Notes under the pieces: model-generated | Seen by the model: only the letters and a program-made list of their open reading frames with translations | The model's database searches: none | What the model was told of the DNA's origin: nothing | Part shown: positions 8,692-17,185 of the stretch, one piece after another | How positions within the stretch are numbered: the first letter of the stretch is position 1 | How the letters are laid out: each line of letters begins with the position of its first letter | Assembly (NCBI GenBank): GCA_004556975.1 | Contig: SFFD01000007.1 | Coordinates: 1-57,815, forward strand | Reading direction: 5' to 3' | Origin: Oscillospiraceae bacterium | GTDB lineage: Bacteria; Bacillota; Clostridia; Oscillospirales; Ruminococcaceae | DNA: 57,815 bases | Position numbers and translations under genes: made by a program

Positions 8692-9072
8692 ATGACCTAT
8701 GAAGAAAGAAAACGATGGCTTCTTTTCGGTCTTCCGTTCACTTTTACAAAATATACTGTGACAGAAGAACAGATAATCATAAACACAGGCTTTTTTAACC
8801 GGGAAGAAAACAACTGCTATATGTATAAAGTACAGGACACGGTGCTTACGACCTCCCTGTTTCAAAGAATGGCGGGACTTGGTACGGTGGTTTGCAAAAC
8901 CAGCGATGTTACCCACCCGCAGCTTGTGTTAAAGAATATAAAAAACTCCCGCGAAATAAAGGATTTTATTATTGAAAATTCAGAAGAGCAGCGTATGAAG
9001 CGCAGAACGATAAATACGCTGAATATCAGCGCAGATGCTGACCCATCGGATTTTGACGGCGATTTTAACTAA
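8692..9072 (+). CDS. PH-like domain protein (bPH2/DUF304 type)
   Basis: A 126-residue protein with a bacterial PH-like beta-barrel signature: FTFTKYTVTEEQIIINTGFF, then YKVQDTVLTTSLFQRMAG, as seen in YdbS/YdbT-like proteins, but here without the usual membrane helices. The tail is acidic. Function is unknown; PH-like domains often bind lipids or partner proteins. I prefer the ATG at 8692 (AAAGGGTGAG seven bases upstream) over an in-frame GTG at 8680. It is followed after 19 bases by the macrodomain gene, so the two are likely co-transcribed. Confidence 0.7.
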   Translation: MTYEERKRWLLFGLPFTFTKYTVTEEQIIINTGFFNREENNCYMYKVQDTVLTTSLFQRMAGLGTVVCKTSDVTHPQLVLKNIKNSREIKDFIIENSEEQRMKRRTINTLNISADADPSDFDGDFN

Positions 9073-9091
9073 AGAAAGGAAAGATTCAGAA

Positions 9092-9625
9092 ATGTCAAAT
9101 TTCTCCGTTGTTAAAGGCAATATAGTAAATATGAAAGTTGACGCCATAGTAAATGCCACCAACACCAGCCTTATGGGCGGTGACGGCATTGATGGGGCAA
9201 TTCACCGCGCCGCAGGCGCTGAGCTTATAAGCTGCTGCCGCAAAATCGGCGGCTGCAAGACGGGCGAAGCTGTAATTACTCCCGGCTTTAAACTTGATGC
9301 AAAATATATAATTCACACTGTGGGACCCGTTTGGAACAACGGCCTTACCAATGAAGCGGAGCTTCTTCGTCAATGCTATATCAAATGCCTTGATCTTGCA
9401 GTGGAATATAACTGCAGAACCGTCGTATTCCCCTCCATTTCAACCGGCGCCAACAGATTCCCTCTTGCAAAGGCGGCTGAAATCGCTATAAATACAATAA
9501 TAGAATATCTTGAGCAGGACACCTGCCTTGAAGATGTAAAAATTGTATGCTTTGATTTCAACACCAAGGCTGCATATGACAAAGTTATGCGCGATCTCGG
9601 AAGACTTTCCGACGACGAAGACTGA
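9092..9625 (+). CDS. Macrodomain protein (O-acetyl-ADP-ribose deacetylase-like)
   Basis: A 177-residue single-domain macrodomain. Adenosine- and diphosphate-binding motifs are visible: VDAIVNATNTSLMGGDGIDG near the N-terminus and PSISTGANRFP, which matches the GVYGYP-type loop region. Family members hydrolyse O-acetyl-ADP-ribose or remove ADP-ribose from proteins. The ATG at 9092 follows AAAGAAAGGA. It is the second gene of a two-gene unit and ends in a good terminator. No ADP-ribosyltransferase lies nearby. Confidence 0.9.
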   Translation: MSNFSVVKGNIVNMKVDAIVNATNTSLMGGDGIDGAIHRAAGAELISCCRKIGGCKTGEAVITPGFKLDAKYIIHTVGPVWNNGLTNEAELLRQCYIKCLDLAVEYNCRTVVFPSISTGANRFPLAKAAEIAINTIIEYLEQDTCLEDVKIVCFDFNTKAAYDKVMRDLGRLSDDED

Positions 9626-9648
9626 CAGCCTGCTGATTTAAAAAATTT

Positions 9649-9677
9649 AATGCCTCCCTTTAAGGGAGGCATTTTTG
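9649..9677 (+). terminator. Rho-independent terminator after the macrodomain gene
   Basis: Stem 9649-9658 with 9664-9673 around loop TTTAA, followed by TTTT. Confidence 0.88.
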
Positions 9678-9772
9678 TGCCTTGCGGCGCCGCAATAAAA
9701 ATAATTTTGTTTTTAAGTGGAAAAATTCATAAACATCGACTATAATAATATGGAAAGGAGTGAGCAGGCACT

Positions 9773-10351
9773 GTGGAGGATCTTAAATTCATAACAGCCG
9801 CAAATATAATCAGTCTTCGCACAAAGGCGGGAATGACCCAGGCGCAGCTTGCGGAGCTTCTTAATTATTCCGACAAAAGTGTTTCTAAGTGGGAGCGGGC
9901 GGAAGCGGTGCCGGACGCATATGTGCTAAAGCATATGTCGGAAATTTTCGGCGTGAGCGTGGACTACCTGCTTTCTTCCCACAACGACTGGGAGCCGATT
10001 TCTCAAAAGCAGAAACGCCGCTACCGCAGTGAGATTATAGTGCTCATTTCTATGGCGGGAATATGGACTTTGGCATTTTTCATATTTATTATCGGTTGGA
10101 TATTGGGGCATATGTTATGGCTTGTGTTTATATATGCCGTGCCGATTTCGCTTATCACACTTTTGGTGTTCAATTCCGTCTGGGAAAACGGCAAAAGAAA
10201 CTATTATATAGTTTCCACCCTTGTGGCAAGTATTTTTGTTATGGTTTATCTTACGCTTTTGCGCTGGAACCCATGGCAGCTTTTACTTTTGATTATTCCG
10301 GCGGAGCTTATAGTGTTCCTTGCTTTCAGGGTGAAAAAACCGCTTCAATAA
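9773..10351 (+). CDS. HTH XRE-family regulator with C-terminal membrane domain
   Basis: A 192-residue protein. Residues 8-65 form an XRE-type HTH (KAGMTQAQLAELLNYSDKSV, then KWERAEAVPD). A short linker follows, then about four hydrophobic helices with little soluble sequence. Membrane-tethered XRE proteins of this design are frequent in clostridia and usually have unknown signals. The GTG start at 9773 has AAGGAG 12 bases upstream, which is somewhat far. TATAAT at 9741-9746 may be its -10 element. Confidence 0.8.
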   Translation: MEDLKFITAANIISLRTKAGMTQAQLAELLNYSDKSVSKWERAEAVPDAYVLKHMSEIFGVSVDYLLSSHNDWEPISQKQKRRYRSEIIVLISMAGIWTLAFFIFIIGWILGHMLWLVFIYAVPISLITLLVFNSVWENGKRNYYIVSTLVASIFVMVYLTLLRWNPWQLLLLIIPAELIVFLAFRVKKPLQ

Positions 10352-10367
10352 GCCGTTCTACTGTGGG

Positions 10368-10397
10368 TAGAGTCCGAAAATCCGGACTCTATTTTTT
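10368..10397 (+). terminator. Rho-independent terminator after the membrane HTH gene
   Basis: Stem 10368-10376 with 10383-10391, six-base loop, then TTTTTT. Confidence 0.9.
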
Positions 10398-10488
10398 GTT
10401 ATTAAAGAGTATACCTCTGCTTTGTTGCATTTTTTGAAACGGCGGGATATGATAAAAACATAGAAAATATTGCAAAGGAGAAATTACA

Positions 10489-11376
10489 TTGGCAAACTAT
10501 GTTTTAAGCTGCTGTTCCACCGCAGATCTTACGAAAGAGCATTTTGAAAACAGGGATATTCACTATATATGCTTCCATTACAAACTCGACGGAGTCGATT
10601 ATCCCGATGACCTTGGTCAAACAATTCAGTTTGAGGATTTCTATAAAAAAATGGATGAGGGCGCAGAAACATCAACCTCTCAAGTAAACGTTTCGGAATA
10701 TGTTGAATACTTTTCTCAATTTCTTGAGGAAGGTAAAGACATCCTTCATGTAAGCCTTTCCAGCGGAATTTCAGGCACATACAATTCGGCCGTGAATGCC
10801 GCCCTTATTGCAAGAGAGCGTTATCCCGAACGCAAGATTTATATTGTGGATTCTCTCGGCGCTTCTTCCGGATACGGCCTTCTTATGGACAAACTGGCAG
10901 ATCTCAGAGATTCGGGTATGGGCATTGATGAGGTTCACGATTGGGCAGAGGAGCACAAGCTGGAGCTTAATCACTGGTTCTTCTCCACAGATCTTAAATT
11001 CTATATTAAGGGCGGACGCATTTCCAAAACCGCAGGAACCATAGGCACGATTCTTGGAATTTGCCCGCTTCTTAACATGGATAACGAAGGACGCCTCATT
11101 CCGCGTGCAAAAATACGCACAAAGCGCAAAGTTATTGAAGAAATTGTAAAGCGTATGGAAGAGAATGCCGAAGGCGGCCTTGATTATTCCGGGAAATGCT
11201 ATATCTCTCAGTCCGCATGCATGGATGCCGCCGAGGAAGTGGCAAAACTTGTCGAGGAACGTTTCCCAAAGCTTTGCGGAAAAGTTGAAATAAATTATGT
11301 GGGCACCACCATCGGCAGTCACACCGGCCCCGGCACGGTTGCGCTGTTCTTCTGGGGTAAAAAGAGGGAAGCGTAA
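10489..11376 (+). CDS. DegV family fatty-acid-binding protein (first of two)
   Basis: A 295-residue DegV/FakB-type protein. The family binds a single fatty acid and, as FakB, presents it to the kinase FakA. Signatures are TSQVNVSEY at the fatty-acid site, LHVSLSSGISGTYNSA, KGGRISKTAGTIG, and the closing GSHTGPGTVALFF. The start is TTG at 10489 with AAAGGAG eight bases upstream. It overlaps the next DegV gene by one base (TAATG). The two proteins differ clearly in sequence, so they probably prefer different acyl chains. No fakA is in the window. Confidence 0.93.
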   Translation: MANYVLSCCSTADLTKEHFENRDIHYICFHYKLDGVDYPDDLGQTIQFEDFYKKMDEGAETSTSQVNVSEYVEYFSQFLEEGKDILHVSLSSGISGTYNSAVNAALIARERYPERKIYIVDSLGASSGYGLLMDKLADLRDSGMGIDEVHDWAEEHKLELNHWFFSTDLKFYIKGGRISKTAGTIGTILGICPLLNMDNEGRLIPRAKIRTKRKVIEEIVKRMEENAEGGLDYSGKCYISQSACMDAAEEVAKLVEERFPKLCGKVEINYVGTTIGSHTGPGTVALFFWGKKREA

Positions 11377-12236
11377 TGATAAAACTTTTTACTGATACTT
11401 CGGCAAATCTACCTGTAAGCATAATCAGGGAATACGGTATTGAGGTTGTGCCCTTTTCTTATACCGTAAACGGTAAGGAAGTTCCGTACAGCGCGGAAAC
11501 GGATTTTAACGGCAAGGCTTTTTATGAAGCTATGCGCGCAGGAGCGGAGGTAAAGACCTCCATGATCAATGTTTCCGATTTTATGGCGGCTTTTGAGCAG
11601 TGGATAGCCAAAGGGGACGCGGTTATATATGTGGGAATGTCCGGCGGCATAAGCGGAACGGCACATTCTGCGAAACTTGCGGCAGAAGAACTGCTTGAAA
11701 AATACCCCGCTGCCAAAATTGCTGCAATAGATACCTATGCGGCAAGCCTCGGAGAGGGATTTTTGGTAATTGAAACCGCAAAGATGATTGAACGCGGAGA
11801 TCCTTTCCTTAAAATAGTGAAAAAGATTGAACTTTTGCGCAAGAATATGTGCCAGTTTTTTACCGTTGATGATCTTGCCTATCTCAGAAAGGGAGGAAGA
11901 ATTTCCGGCGCGGCTGCGGTTGTCGGTACGGTTCTTAATATAAAGCCGATACTCAGGGGCGACGAGAACGGAAAGATTGTTCTTTGCGGAAAAATCCGCG
12001 GATTTAATAAATCCATGGAAGCGCTTGCAAACAAATACGATGAACTTGTATTTGATAAAACCGCTGATGTGGGAATTGCCCATGCGGATAATCCGGAAGG
12101 TGCACAGCGCCTTGAGGATATCCTGCGCGCAAAAGGTTTTTCCGGCAAGCTTTTGAAGGTGGTTTATGAACCCGTTACCGGGTCGCATGTGGGCCCGGGT
12201 ACTATTGCCCTGTTCTTTATGGGCGAGCATAAATAA
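11376..12236 (+). CDS. DegV family fatty-acid-binding protein (second of two)
   Basis: A 286-residue DegV/FakB paralogue of the preceding gene. It has the same landmarks: TSMINVSDF, YVGMSGGISGTAHSA, RKGGRISGAAAVVGT, and GSHVGPGTIALFF at the C-terminus. It is translationally coupled to the upstream copy through a TAATG overlap and ends in a strong terminator, so the pair forms a two-gene operon supplying fatty acids for phospholipid synthesis. Confidence 0.93.
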   Translation: MIKLFTDTSANLPVSIIREYGIEVVPFSYTVNGKEVPYSAETDFNGKAFYEAMRAGAEVKTSMINVSDFMAAFEQWIAKGDAVIYVGMSGGISGTAHSAKLAAEELLEKYPAAKIAAIDTYAASLGEGFLVIETAKMIERGDPFLKIVKKIELLRKNMCQFFTVDDLAYLRKGGRISGAAAVVGTVLNIKPILRGDENGKIVLCGKIRGFNKSMEALANKYDELVFDKTADVGIAHADNPEGAQRLEDILRAKGFSGKLLKVVYEPVTGSHVGPGTIALFFMGEHK

Positions 12237-12248
12237 TTTGATAAAAAC

Positions 12249-12284
12249 AAAAATCCGTTTCCCCGAGGGGAAACGGATTTTTAA
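12249..12284 (+). terminator. Rho-independent terminator of the degV pair
   Basis: A 16-bp inverted repeat (12249-12264 with 12267-12282) rich in G:C at the top and ending in TTTTT. Confidence 0.9.
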
Positions 12285-12386
12285 TATGCACATTTAGGGC
12301 AAATCAAACCATTTATGCACAAAAATATCGTAAAAAGTGGGCGTGCTCATCCACAAATGCGCCTAATTCGGCAAAAATACGGCATA

Positions 12387-12415
12387 TTGCGCGCTTCACA
12401 CCGATATGCTATACT
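12387..12415 (+). promoter_or_regulatory. Promoter of the SPFH-domain gene
   Basis: TTGCGC at 12387-12392, a 17-base spacer, and TATACT at 12410-12415 with an extended TG at 12407-12408. Confidence 0.55.
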
Positions 12416-12471
12416 GTGAACGTAAGGTGATGCGCATCCTGTTTTTTAATACGAAAGGGGAATATAATTTT

Positions 12472-13413
12472 ATGTCTAATTTTTTCAGAAAAACAAGCAC
12501 TACCACTGATAGCAGAGGCAATGTTATTACCGAAACAAAGTTCAGCTACGGCAAAATAATTGCGCTTGCGGCTGCGGTAATCATTGCGGCAATCTTGCTG
12601 CTTCGTATGATAGTAACCGTTCCGACCGGGTATACCGGAATACTGACAACATTCGGAAGAGTCGAACCCAATACCATAGACGCCGGCGTTCATATGATAG
12701 CGCCGTGGCAAAAGGTGGTAAAGCTTGATAACCGTGCTCAAAAAGTAAATGTTGAAACTGACACTTTTTCAAAGGACATTCAGCAGGTAAAAGTAAATCT
12801 GTCAGTAAACTTTCGCATTGACCAGTCCACTGCGCAGGAGCTTTATAAAACGGTGGGCGTAAATTATTACGACAGCGTAATGCTGCCGCGTATTCTTGAA
12901 AATGTAAAGGCCGTTGTTGCGGAATACAGCGCAGAAAACCTTGTGGCAAAACGCGGGGAGCTTTCAGACGAAATTTTAAGCCGTCTTACCGATGATGCCG
13001 CTGCCTATGGAATAAATGTAATTTCAATTTCTGTTGAAGACATAGACTTTACCGATGAGTTTACCGACGCAGTTGAGAGAAAACAGGTAGCCACCCAAAA
13101 CAAACTTGCGGCGGAAACGGAGCAGGCACAAAAGACAATGGAAGAAAAGGCCGCCGCAGACCGTGCCGTTATCAATGCAAAAGCCAAAGCTGAACAGGAT
13201 ATTATTGCCGCCAACGCCGAACTTGAGGTAACAAAAATCCAGGCAGAGGCCGCGCTTTACGCCGGCGAAAAGGAAGCCGAAATGAACAAGCGAATTGCAG
13301 AATCGCTTACTCCGCAGCTTATCAAATATTATTACATAAAACAATGGAAGGGCGAACTTCCGAAAACTGTACTTGGCGAATCAAGCTCTTTTATGATAAA
13401 TCTTGATCAGTAA
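12472..13413 (+). CDS. SPFH/prohibitin-family membrane protein
   Basis: A 313-residue protein with one N-terminal membrane span (about residues 23-45), then an SPFH (Band 7) domain opening with VPTGYTGILTTFGRV. A long Ala/Glu/Lys-rich coiled-coil segment (about 205-275) and a short C-terminal domain complete it. It resembles prohibitin/HflC-type scaffolds that organise membrane proteases or lipid domains. I use the ATG at 12472; an in-frame extension to 12406 would overlap the promoter -10. It is monocistronic. Confidence 0.88.
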   Translation: MSNFFRKTSTTTDSRGNVITETKFSYGKIIALAAAVIIAAILLLRMIVTVPTGYTGILTTFGRVEPNTIDAGVHMIAPWQKVVKLDNRAQKVNVETDTFSKDIQQVKVNLSVNFRIDQSTAQELYKTVGVNYYDSVMLPRILENVKAVVAEYSAENLVAKRGELSDEILSRLTDDAAAYGINVISISVEDIDFTDEFTDAVERKQVATQNKLAAETEQAQKTMEEKAAADRAVINAKAKAEQDIIAANAELEVTKIQAEAALYAGEKEAEMNKRIAESLTPQLIKYYYIKQWKGELPKTVLGESSSFMINLDQ

Positions 13414-13423
13414 TTCTGCTATA

Positions 13424-13461
13424 AAAAACTCCTTGCGCGTTTGGAAGCGCAAGGAGTTTTT
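13424..13461 (+). terminator. Rho-independent terminator of the SPFH gene
   Basis: A perfect 15-bp stem (13424-13438 with 13447-13461) around an eight-base loop, ending in TTTTT. Confidence 0.9.
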
Positions 13462-13530
13462 GTTTATTGTATGTGCCGGCGGTCACAAAGCTTAAGTTAT
13501 CGCCGGGGATAAAAATACAGTATAAACAAA

Positions 13531-13555
13531 TCACCACCCGTAAGAAGGGCGGTGA
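13531..13555 (-). terminator. Terminator of the cyclophilin operon
   Basis: A nine-bp G:C-rich stem with one G-T pair (13531-13539 with 13547-13555). On the minus strand it is followed by TTTGTTTAT, a modest T tract. Confidence 0.6.
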
Positions 13556-13569
13556 CAGAAAGATAAGAA

Positions 13570-14043
13570 TCAGTTGTTATTGCGTGCAAGCACAAAATCA
13601 ATGCTTATCATTACGGCAAGGGCAAGAAGCATATCGTCCGGGTCTTTTGTTTCGACAGCGTAGCAATCGCCGAAAGTAAACCATTCTTTGTCTATGTATG
13701 CAATGGGTTCTTCAAAACGGGTTATCCGGTATTCGTGGTTAAAAAAGTCTCCCTCGACATGCCAGTTTGGCCCCTCTATGTCATATTCCTGGTGCAGGAA
13801 GGTGAACTGCTGCTGAATTGAAGCGGAAAGCTTTCCGAAAAGGTATATATCAAGCCGAGGCAAAAAGAGGTTAAACCGCTGTTCAATATAGCCCACCTCT
13901 TCGCCGGACATGGCATATATATGGAACTTCTTAAAGAAAGTGAAAAACTCGCTTTCTATATAATAAACCTGTTCACCGTTTATATCTGTAACATAAAAGC
14001 GGTCATATAGCGAGAACACCCGCTGTTTGATGCAAAGCTTCAT
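13570..14043 (-). CDS. LURP-one-related protein (DUF567)
   Basis: A 157-residue protein resembling the LURP-one-related/YxjI family, which has a tubby-like beta-barrel fold. It opens with a KQRVFSLYDRFYVTD strand pair and continues in repeated beta segments such as YYIESEFFTF. Function in bacteria is unknown. It is the last gene of a leftward group with a membrane protein and a cyclophilin. It has no clear ribosome binding site, although a TATAAT lies just upstream. Confidence 0.78.
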   Translation of the reverse strand: MKLCIKQRVFSLYDRFYVTDINGEQVYYIESEFFTFFKKFHIYAMSGEEVGYIEQRFNLFLPRLDIYLFGKLSASIQQQFTFLHQEYDIEGPNWHVEGDFFNHEYRITRFEEPIAYIDKEWFTFGDCYAVETKDPDDMLLALAVMISIDFVLARNNN

Positions 14044-14078
14044 TTAATTTACTAAAGTATATTATAGAATATAATTTA

Positions 14079-14513
14079 CTATTTGTACTGGTCAATGTTG
14101 TGACGGTCAAAGAGTTTGAGCAAAAGCGGTTTGCGCTTTTTTACCGGACGGTTTTCCTCAATCCGGCGCACTTCTTTGCAAAAGAGAAACCAGCCCAATG
14201 CTGTGCCGACATAGCCGAAAATGCAGTACATCAAAATGACATACCAGTTCCGTTCGGAATAAAAAGCGTACATAAACGGAATAAAAAGCAAGCCGCAGCA
14301 AAGCCCGTAAAGAGGCAGAAACCCGTTTTTTTGGGCAACTACGCCGCCCACTATCGCACAAAGAAGCGGAAAAGCTCCCCATTCAAAAATAACAACGCGA
14401 ACGGCATCGGCGGTGCCTGCCTCCAAAGCACAGCTTATGGCAATTAGTACGGCAAAAAAGCCGAACAGAATTGCCGCCGCCTGACCGGTAGCTTTAAAAT
14501 TAAGTTTTTTCAT
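14079..14513 (-). CDS. Hypothetical membrane protein, four predicted TM helices
   Basis: A 144-residue protein I do not recognise. Four hydrophobic segments are visible at about residues 12-30, 42-60, 67-85 and 90-112, with a basic C-terminal tail rich in Lys and Arg (RPVKKRKPLLLKLF). It starts three bases after the cyclophilin stop codon and so belongs to that operon. Confidence 0.65.
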   Translation of the reverse strand: MKKLNFKATGQAAAILFGFFAVLIAISCALEAGTADAVRVVIFEWGAFPLLCAIVGGVVAQKNGFLPLYGLCCGLLFIPFMYAFYSERNWYVILMYCIFGYVGTALGWFLFCKEVRRIEENRPVKKRKPLLLKLFDRHNIDQYK

Positions 14514-14516
14514 AAA

Positions 14517-14987
14517 TTACACAATAGAGATTTTTTTGATAACAACTTTTTTGCAGGGCATATCGTTGGGATATGTGTCTACGGAAGCAATGGCGTCCAC
14601 AACGTCCATACCCTCGGTTACGTGACCGAAGGCCGCATAATCTCCGTCGAGGAATTCGCTGTCTTCATGAACAATAAAGAACTGGCAGGAAGCGGAGTTG
14701 GGGTTTTGCGCCCTTGCCATGGAAATAACGCCGCGCTTGTGGCTTATTGGGTTATCCCAGCCGTTGGATTTGAATTCGCCCGGAATTTTAACCTTGGAAT
14801 CGCCGGTGCCGTTGCCCAGAGGGTCGCCGCCCTGAATCATAAAGCCTTTAATAATACGGTGGAAGGTAAGACCGTCATAAAAACCTTCTGAAACAAGCTT
14901 TTCAAAGTTTTCAACGGTTTTCGGTGCGGCTTCTTTATCAAGTTCCACCATAATGGTGCCAAAGCCTTTAACTTCAATTTTAATCAT
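14517..14987 (-). CDS. Peptidyl-prolyl cis-trans isomerase, cyclophilin type
   Basis: A 156-residue cytoplasmic cyclophilin. Catalytic landmarks include FHRIIKGFMIQGGDP (active-site Arg and Gln), MARAQNPNSASCQFFI, and the closing AFGHVTEGMDVVD. It accelerates proline isomerisation during folding. No signal peptide is present. The ATG lies behind GGAGG, and the gene leads a three-gene leftward group. Confidence 0.95.
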   Translation of the reverse strand: MIKIEVKGFGTIMVELDKEAAPKTVENFEKLVSEGFYDGLTFHRIIKGFMIQGGDPLGNGTGDSKVKIPGEFKSNGWDNPISHKRGVISMARAQNPNSASCQFFIVHEDSEFLDGDYAAFGHVTEGMDVVDAIASVDTYPNDMPCKKVVIKKISIV

Positions 14988-15177
14988 AACAAAAATCCTC
15001 CATTATTTTATATAATAGTATAATACTATTTTCAGTCGGCAAAGTAAATAGAGAATTTGTTAAATCTCTTTTGGCGAGGGCGGCTGCGCCGCGTTTTGGT
15101 CAGCCCACAAGGCAAATTGTGTTTATAGGCAAATGTGCAAAAGAAAGAAGAACATTGTAACTTTTTTGTAATATTTG

Positions 15178-15429
15178 TTACGATTTTTTACTGAATTCAA
15201 AGAATTCCGCCGGAGAAATCTCAAGCACATCCGCAATTTTTATTAAAAATTCCACCGAAAACGGGCGAAGCATATTGGCTGCTTCAACAGCGGCAAGGTG
15301 CTGCCGGCTTATACCGGCGGCTTCGGCAAGTTTGGCTTGAGAAAGCCCTTTTTTACGCCTGTGATAGGCAATCATAAAGCCAACTTCACGCATTTTATGA
15401 CGCATGGCGTCATCATCGCAATACTGCAA
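15178..15429 (-). CDS. Small HTH XRE-family regulator
   Basis: An 83-residue protein that is nearly all helix-turn-helix (KKGLSQAKLAEAAGISRQHL as core), followed by LEISPAEFFEF, the usual end of an XRE domain. It is divergent from the strongly expressed surface protein at 15706 and could regulate it, but nothing in the sequence proves this. Confidence 0.8.
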   Translation of the reverse strand: MQYCDDDAMRHKMREVGFMIAYHRRKKGLSQAKLAEAAGISRQHLAAVEAANMLRPFSVEFLIKIADVLEISPAEFFEFSKKS

Positions 15430-15504
15430 AAAATCACTTCCTTATAAAAGTATCATTTCCGTAAAAAAAGTTATTACAAAATGAAATATTTTCTGAAAAA
15501 CCTA

Positions 15505-15533
15505 TTGACAAAGTTTTTTGGGCGTGGTATATT
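15505..15533 (+). promoter_or_regulatory. Strong sigma-A-type promoter of the secreted protein at 15706
   Basis: A perfect TTGACA at 15505-15510, a 17-base spacer, and TATATT at 15528-15533. Transcription should begin near 15540, giving an untranslated leader of about 165 bases. Confidence 0.8.
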
Positions 15534-15539
15534 ATGGTC

Positions 15540-15705
15540 AAGATAAATGTTACAAATCGGTTAAAAAGATTTACAGCCAAAGGAAAAACTCTTCACCTTT
15601 CGGCGAAGAACATTTATCAAAGCATGTAAACCGATTGGATTGCCCGACGGGAGAGGGAAGGCATTCTGATATTGCTCAAATTTATTCTTAAAAGGAGAAA
15701 CTAAC
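15540..15705 (+). ncRNA. Structured 5' leader of the secreted protein mRNA
   Basis: The leader folds by hand into an outer helix, 15555-15562 with 15629-15636, extended by 15572-15575 with 15625-15628. Inside is a hairpin, 15576-15583 with 15596-15604 (one bulged C). The hairpin loop (15590-15594, TCTTC) can pair with 15605-15609 (GAAGA), an H-type pseudoknot; a local CTTC/GAAG hairpin is an alternative. It does not match a riboswitch class I can name. It may stabilise the mRNA. An AAAAGGAGA site ends the leader. Confidence 0.45.
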
Positions 15706-17085
15706 ATGAAAAAGATTGTTGCTCTTGTTCTTGCTCTCATGATGGTTCTCAGCCTTGGCGTTTCCGCTCTTGCTCTTACCGAGATCAAACTCGACCAGGT
15801 TGAAGTTACCGAAGACGGCACAAAGCTCATCAAATTTGTTGACACTGTCGAATTCATCGGTGCCGACAAAGTCCTTTATACCAATGGCCCTCATGGCGGC
15901 GTTGCTTACTTTGTACTCAAAACCACCGGCCTTAAAGACGTAAAAGCTACCTACTCCAACGATGCTGTTAAAGCAGAAATCATCGACTACGATCCTGAGA
16001 AGATGGAATTCGTAGACGGTGCTGATTGGGCAGTAGTAAGAAAAGATGGCAAAGCTATCGATGAATATCTCGCAGCTTCCACCACTCTTGACTGGAGCAA
16101 ATGCGTTGAATCCGGCAAAGGCAACTATGATTGGTGCAAATATGTTGCAAAGACTCTCAACAAAGAGTTCAAAACCACTCAGTTCGTTGTAAAGACCACC
16201 AGCGAGATCAAAGTTCTTAAACTCACTGTTGCTGCTAACTACAGCGCTTCCTTCACCGAAGGTTCCGTTAAAGTTTCCGCTCTCAGAGTTGCAGACAAGA
16301 AGACCGTTTACACTGAGATGAAGTTCGTTAACGACATCACCATCTTTGCATACGAGTATGTAAAATCCGCTGCAGAGAACGACTATGCTCTTGAGCTCTT
16401 CGATGTGGGCTATTCTGACTACGAGACCTATCTCGCAGGCTACAAGACCCCCGATACTGCTCAGAGACGCGGTTCCAGAGTCATCTCCACCACCGCTTTC
16501 CGTGCTATCGAAGGCAAAGACATCACTGTTAACGTATATCCCACTCCTAAAGAGAACGACGAGAGAGTTGCAAAGAGCGCCGATGTCACCATCTACAATG
16601 TAGCTGCCGGCCAGAAGGGCGTAAACTTTGAGTACTATGAGAAAGAAGTTAAAGAAGCTACCTCCACTGCTCTTGCTGTTGACGGCGAGAACAGAAAAGT
16701 TGAGTTCGGTTTCTATGGTGATCAGGTTGTTAAATCCAAATTCACCGTAAACTTCGATCTTGACTGGACCTACTTCGAGCTCCGTGAGTTCTTCGGCAAA
16801 AAAGTTGAAGAGCAGGATATCGTAACCTACTACATCCTCAAGGATGGCAAGGTTCTTAAAGAAGTTAAAGTTGACTACATGACTGTTGACTATAACGACA
16901 CTGTTAAACTCTCCATCGATGGCGAAAACACCACCCTTGGTCAGTATGCAATCGCTGTTAAAGTTCCTGCAGAGAACAAAGGCGAAGAGAACCCCAACAC
17001 CGGTGCTGAGTCCGTTATGGGCGTTGTAGCTGCTGTTGCTGTTGTTTCCGTTGCTGCTGCTGCTGCTGTTTCCCTCAAGAAATAA
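15706..17085 (+). CDS. Secreted surface protein with sortase-like C-terminal NPNTG motif
   Basis: A 459-residue exported protein. It has a classic signal peptide (residues 1 to about 23, ending SALA). The mature part is acidic and beta-rich without a domain I recognise. The C-terminus has NPNTG at 429-433, a hydrophobic stretch of about 20 residues and two lysines, the layout of a cell-wall sorting signal. Codon use differs sharply from the neighbours (GTT, GCT, CTC, TCC and AAA/AAG strongly preferred), as in very highly expressed genes. With the strong promoter this suggests an abundant surface protein. No SLH repeats are seen. A sortase is not in the window. Confidence 0.8.
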   Translation: MKKIVALVLALMMVLSLGVSALALTEIKLDQVEVTEDGTKLIKFVDTVEFIGADKVLYTNGPHGGVAYFVLKTTGLKDVKATYSNDAVKAEIIDYDPEKMEFVDGADWAVVRKDGKAIDEYLAASTTLDWSKCVESGKGNYDWCKYVAKTLNKEFKTTQFVVKTTSEIKVLKLTVAANYSASFTEGSVKVSALRVADKKTVYTEMKFVNDITIFAYEYVKSAAENDYALELFDVGYSDYETYLAGYKTPDTAQRRGSRVISTTAFRAIEGKDITVNVYPTPKENDERVAKSADVTIYNVAAGQKGVNFEYYEKEVKEATSTALAVDGENRKVEFGFYGDQVVKSKFTVNFDLDWTYFELREFFGKKVEEQDIVTYYILKDGKVLKEVKVDYMTVDYNDTVKLSIDGENTTLGQYAIAVKVPAENKGEENPNTGAESVMGVVAAVAVVSVAAAAAVSLKK

Positions 17086-17123
17086 TTTTCTTAACAGGAA
17101 ATAAAACAGAAACTTAAGTGATT

Positions 17124-17164
17124 AAATTCCGTCCGGAACCTCTCCCTCCGGACGGAATTTTTTA
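17124..17164 (+). terminator. Rho-independent terminator of the surface protein gene
   Basis: A 13-bp stem (17124-17136 with 17148-17160), 11-base loop, followed by TTTT. Confidence 0.9.
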
Positions 17165-17185
17165 TGTTGATTCAAATCTGCATAA

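Noticed and set aside
11409..12293. A 294-codon leftward open frame opposite the second degV
   Set aside because: Shadow of a confident DegV gene, and it would read through that gene's terminator.
15540..15705. Leader considered as a c-di-GMP or c-di-AMP riboswitch
   Set aside because: Conserved core sequences of those classes could not be found; only an unassigned fold is reported.
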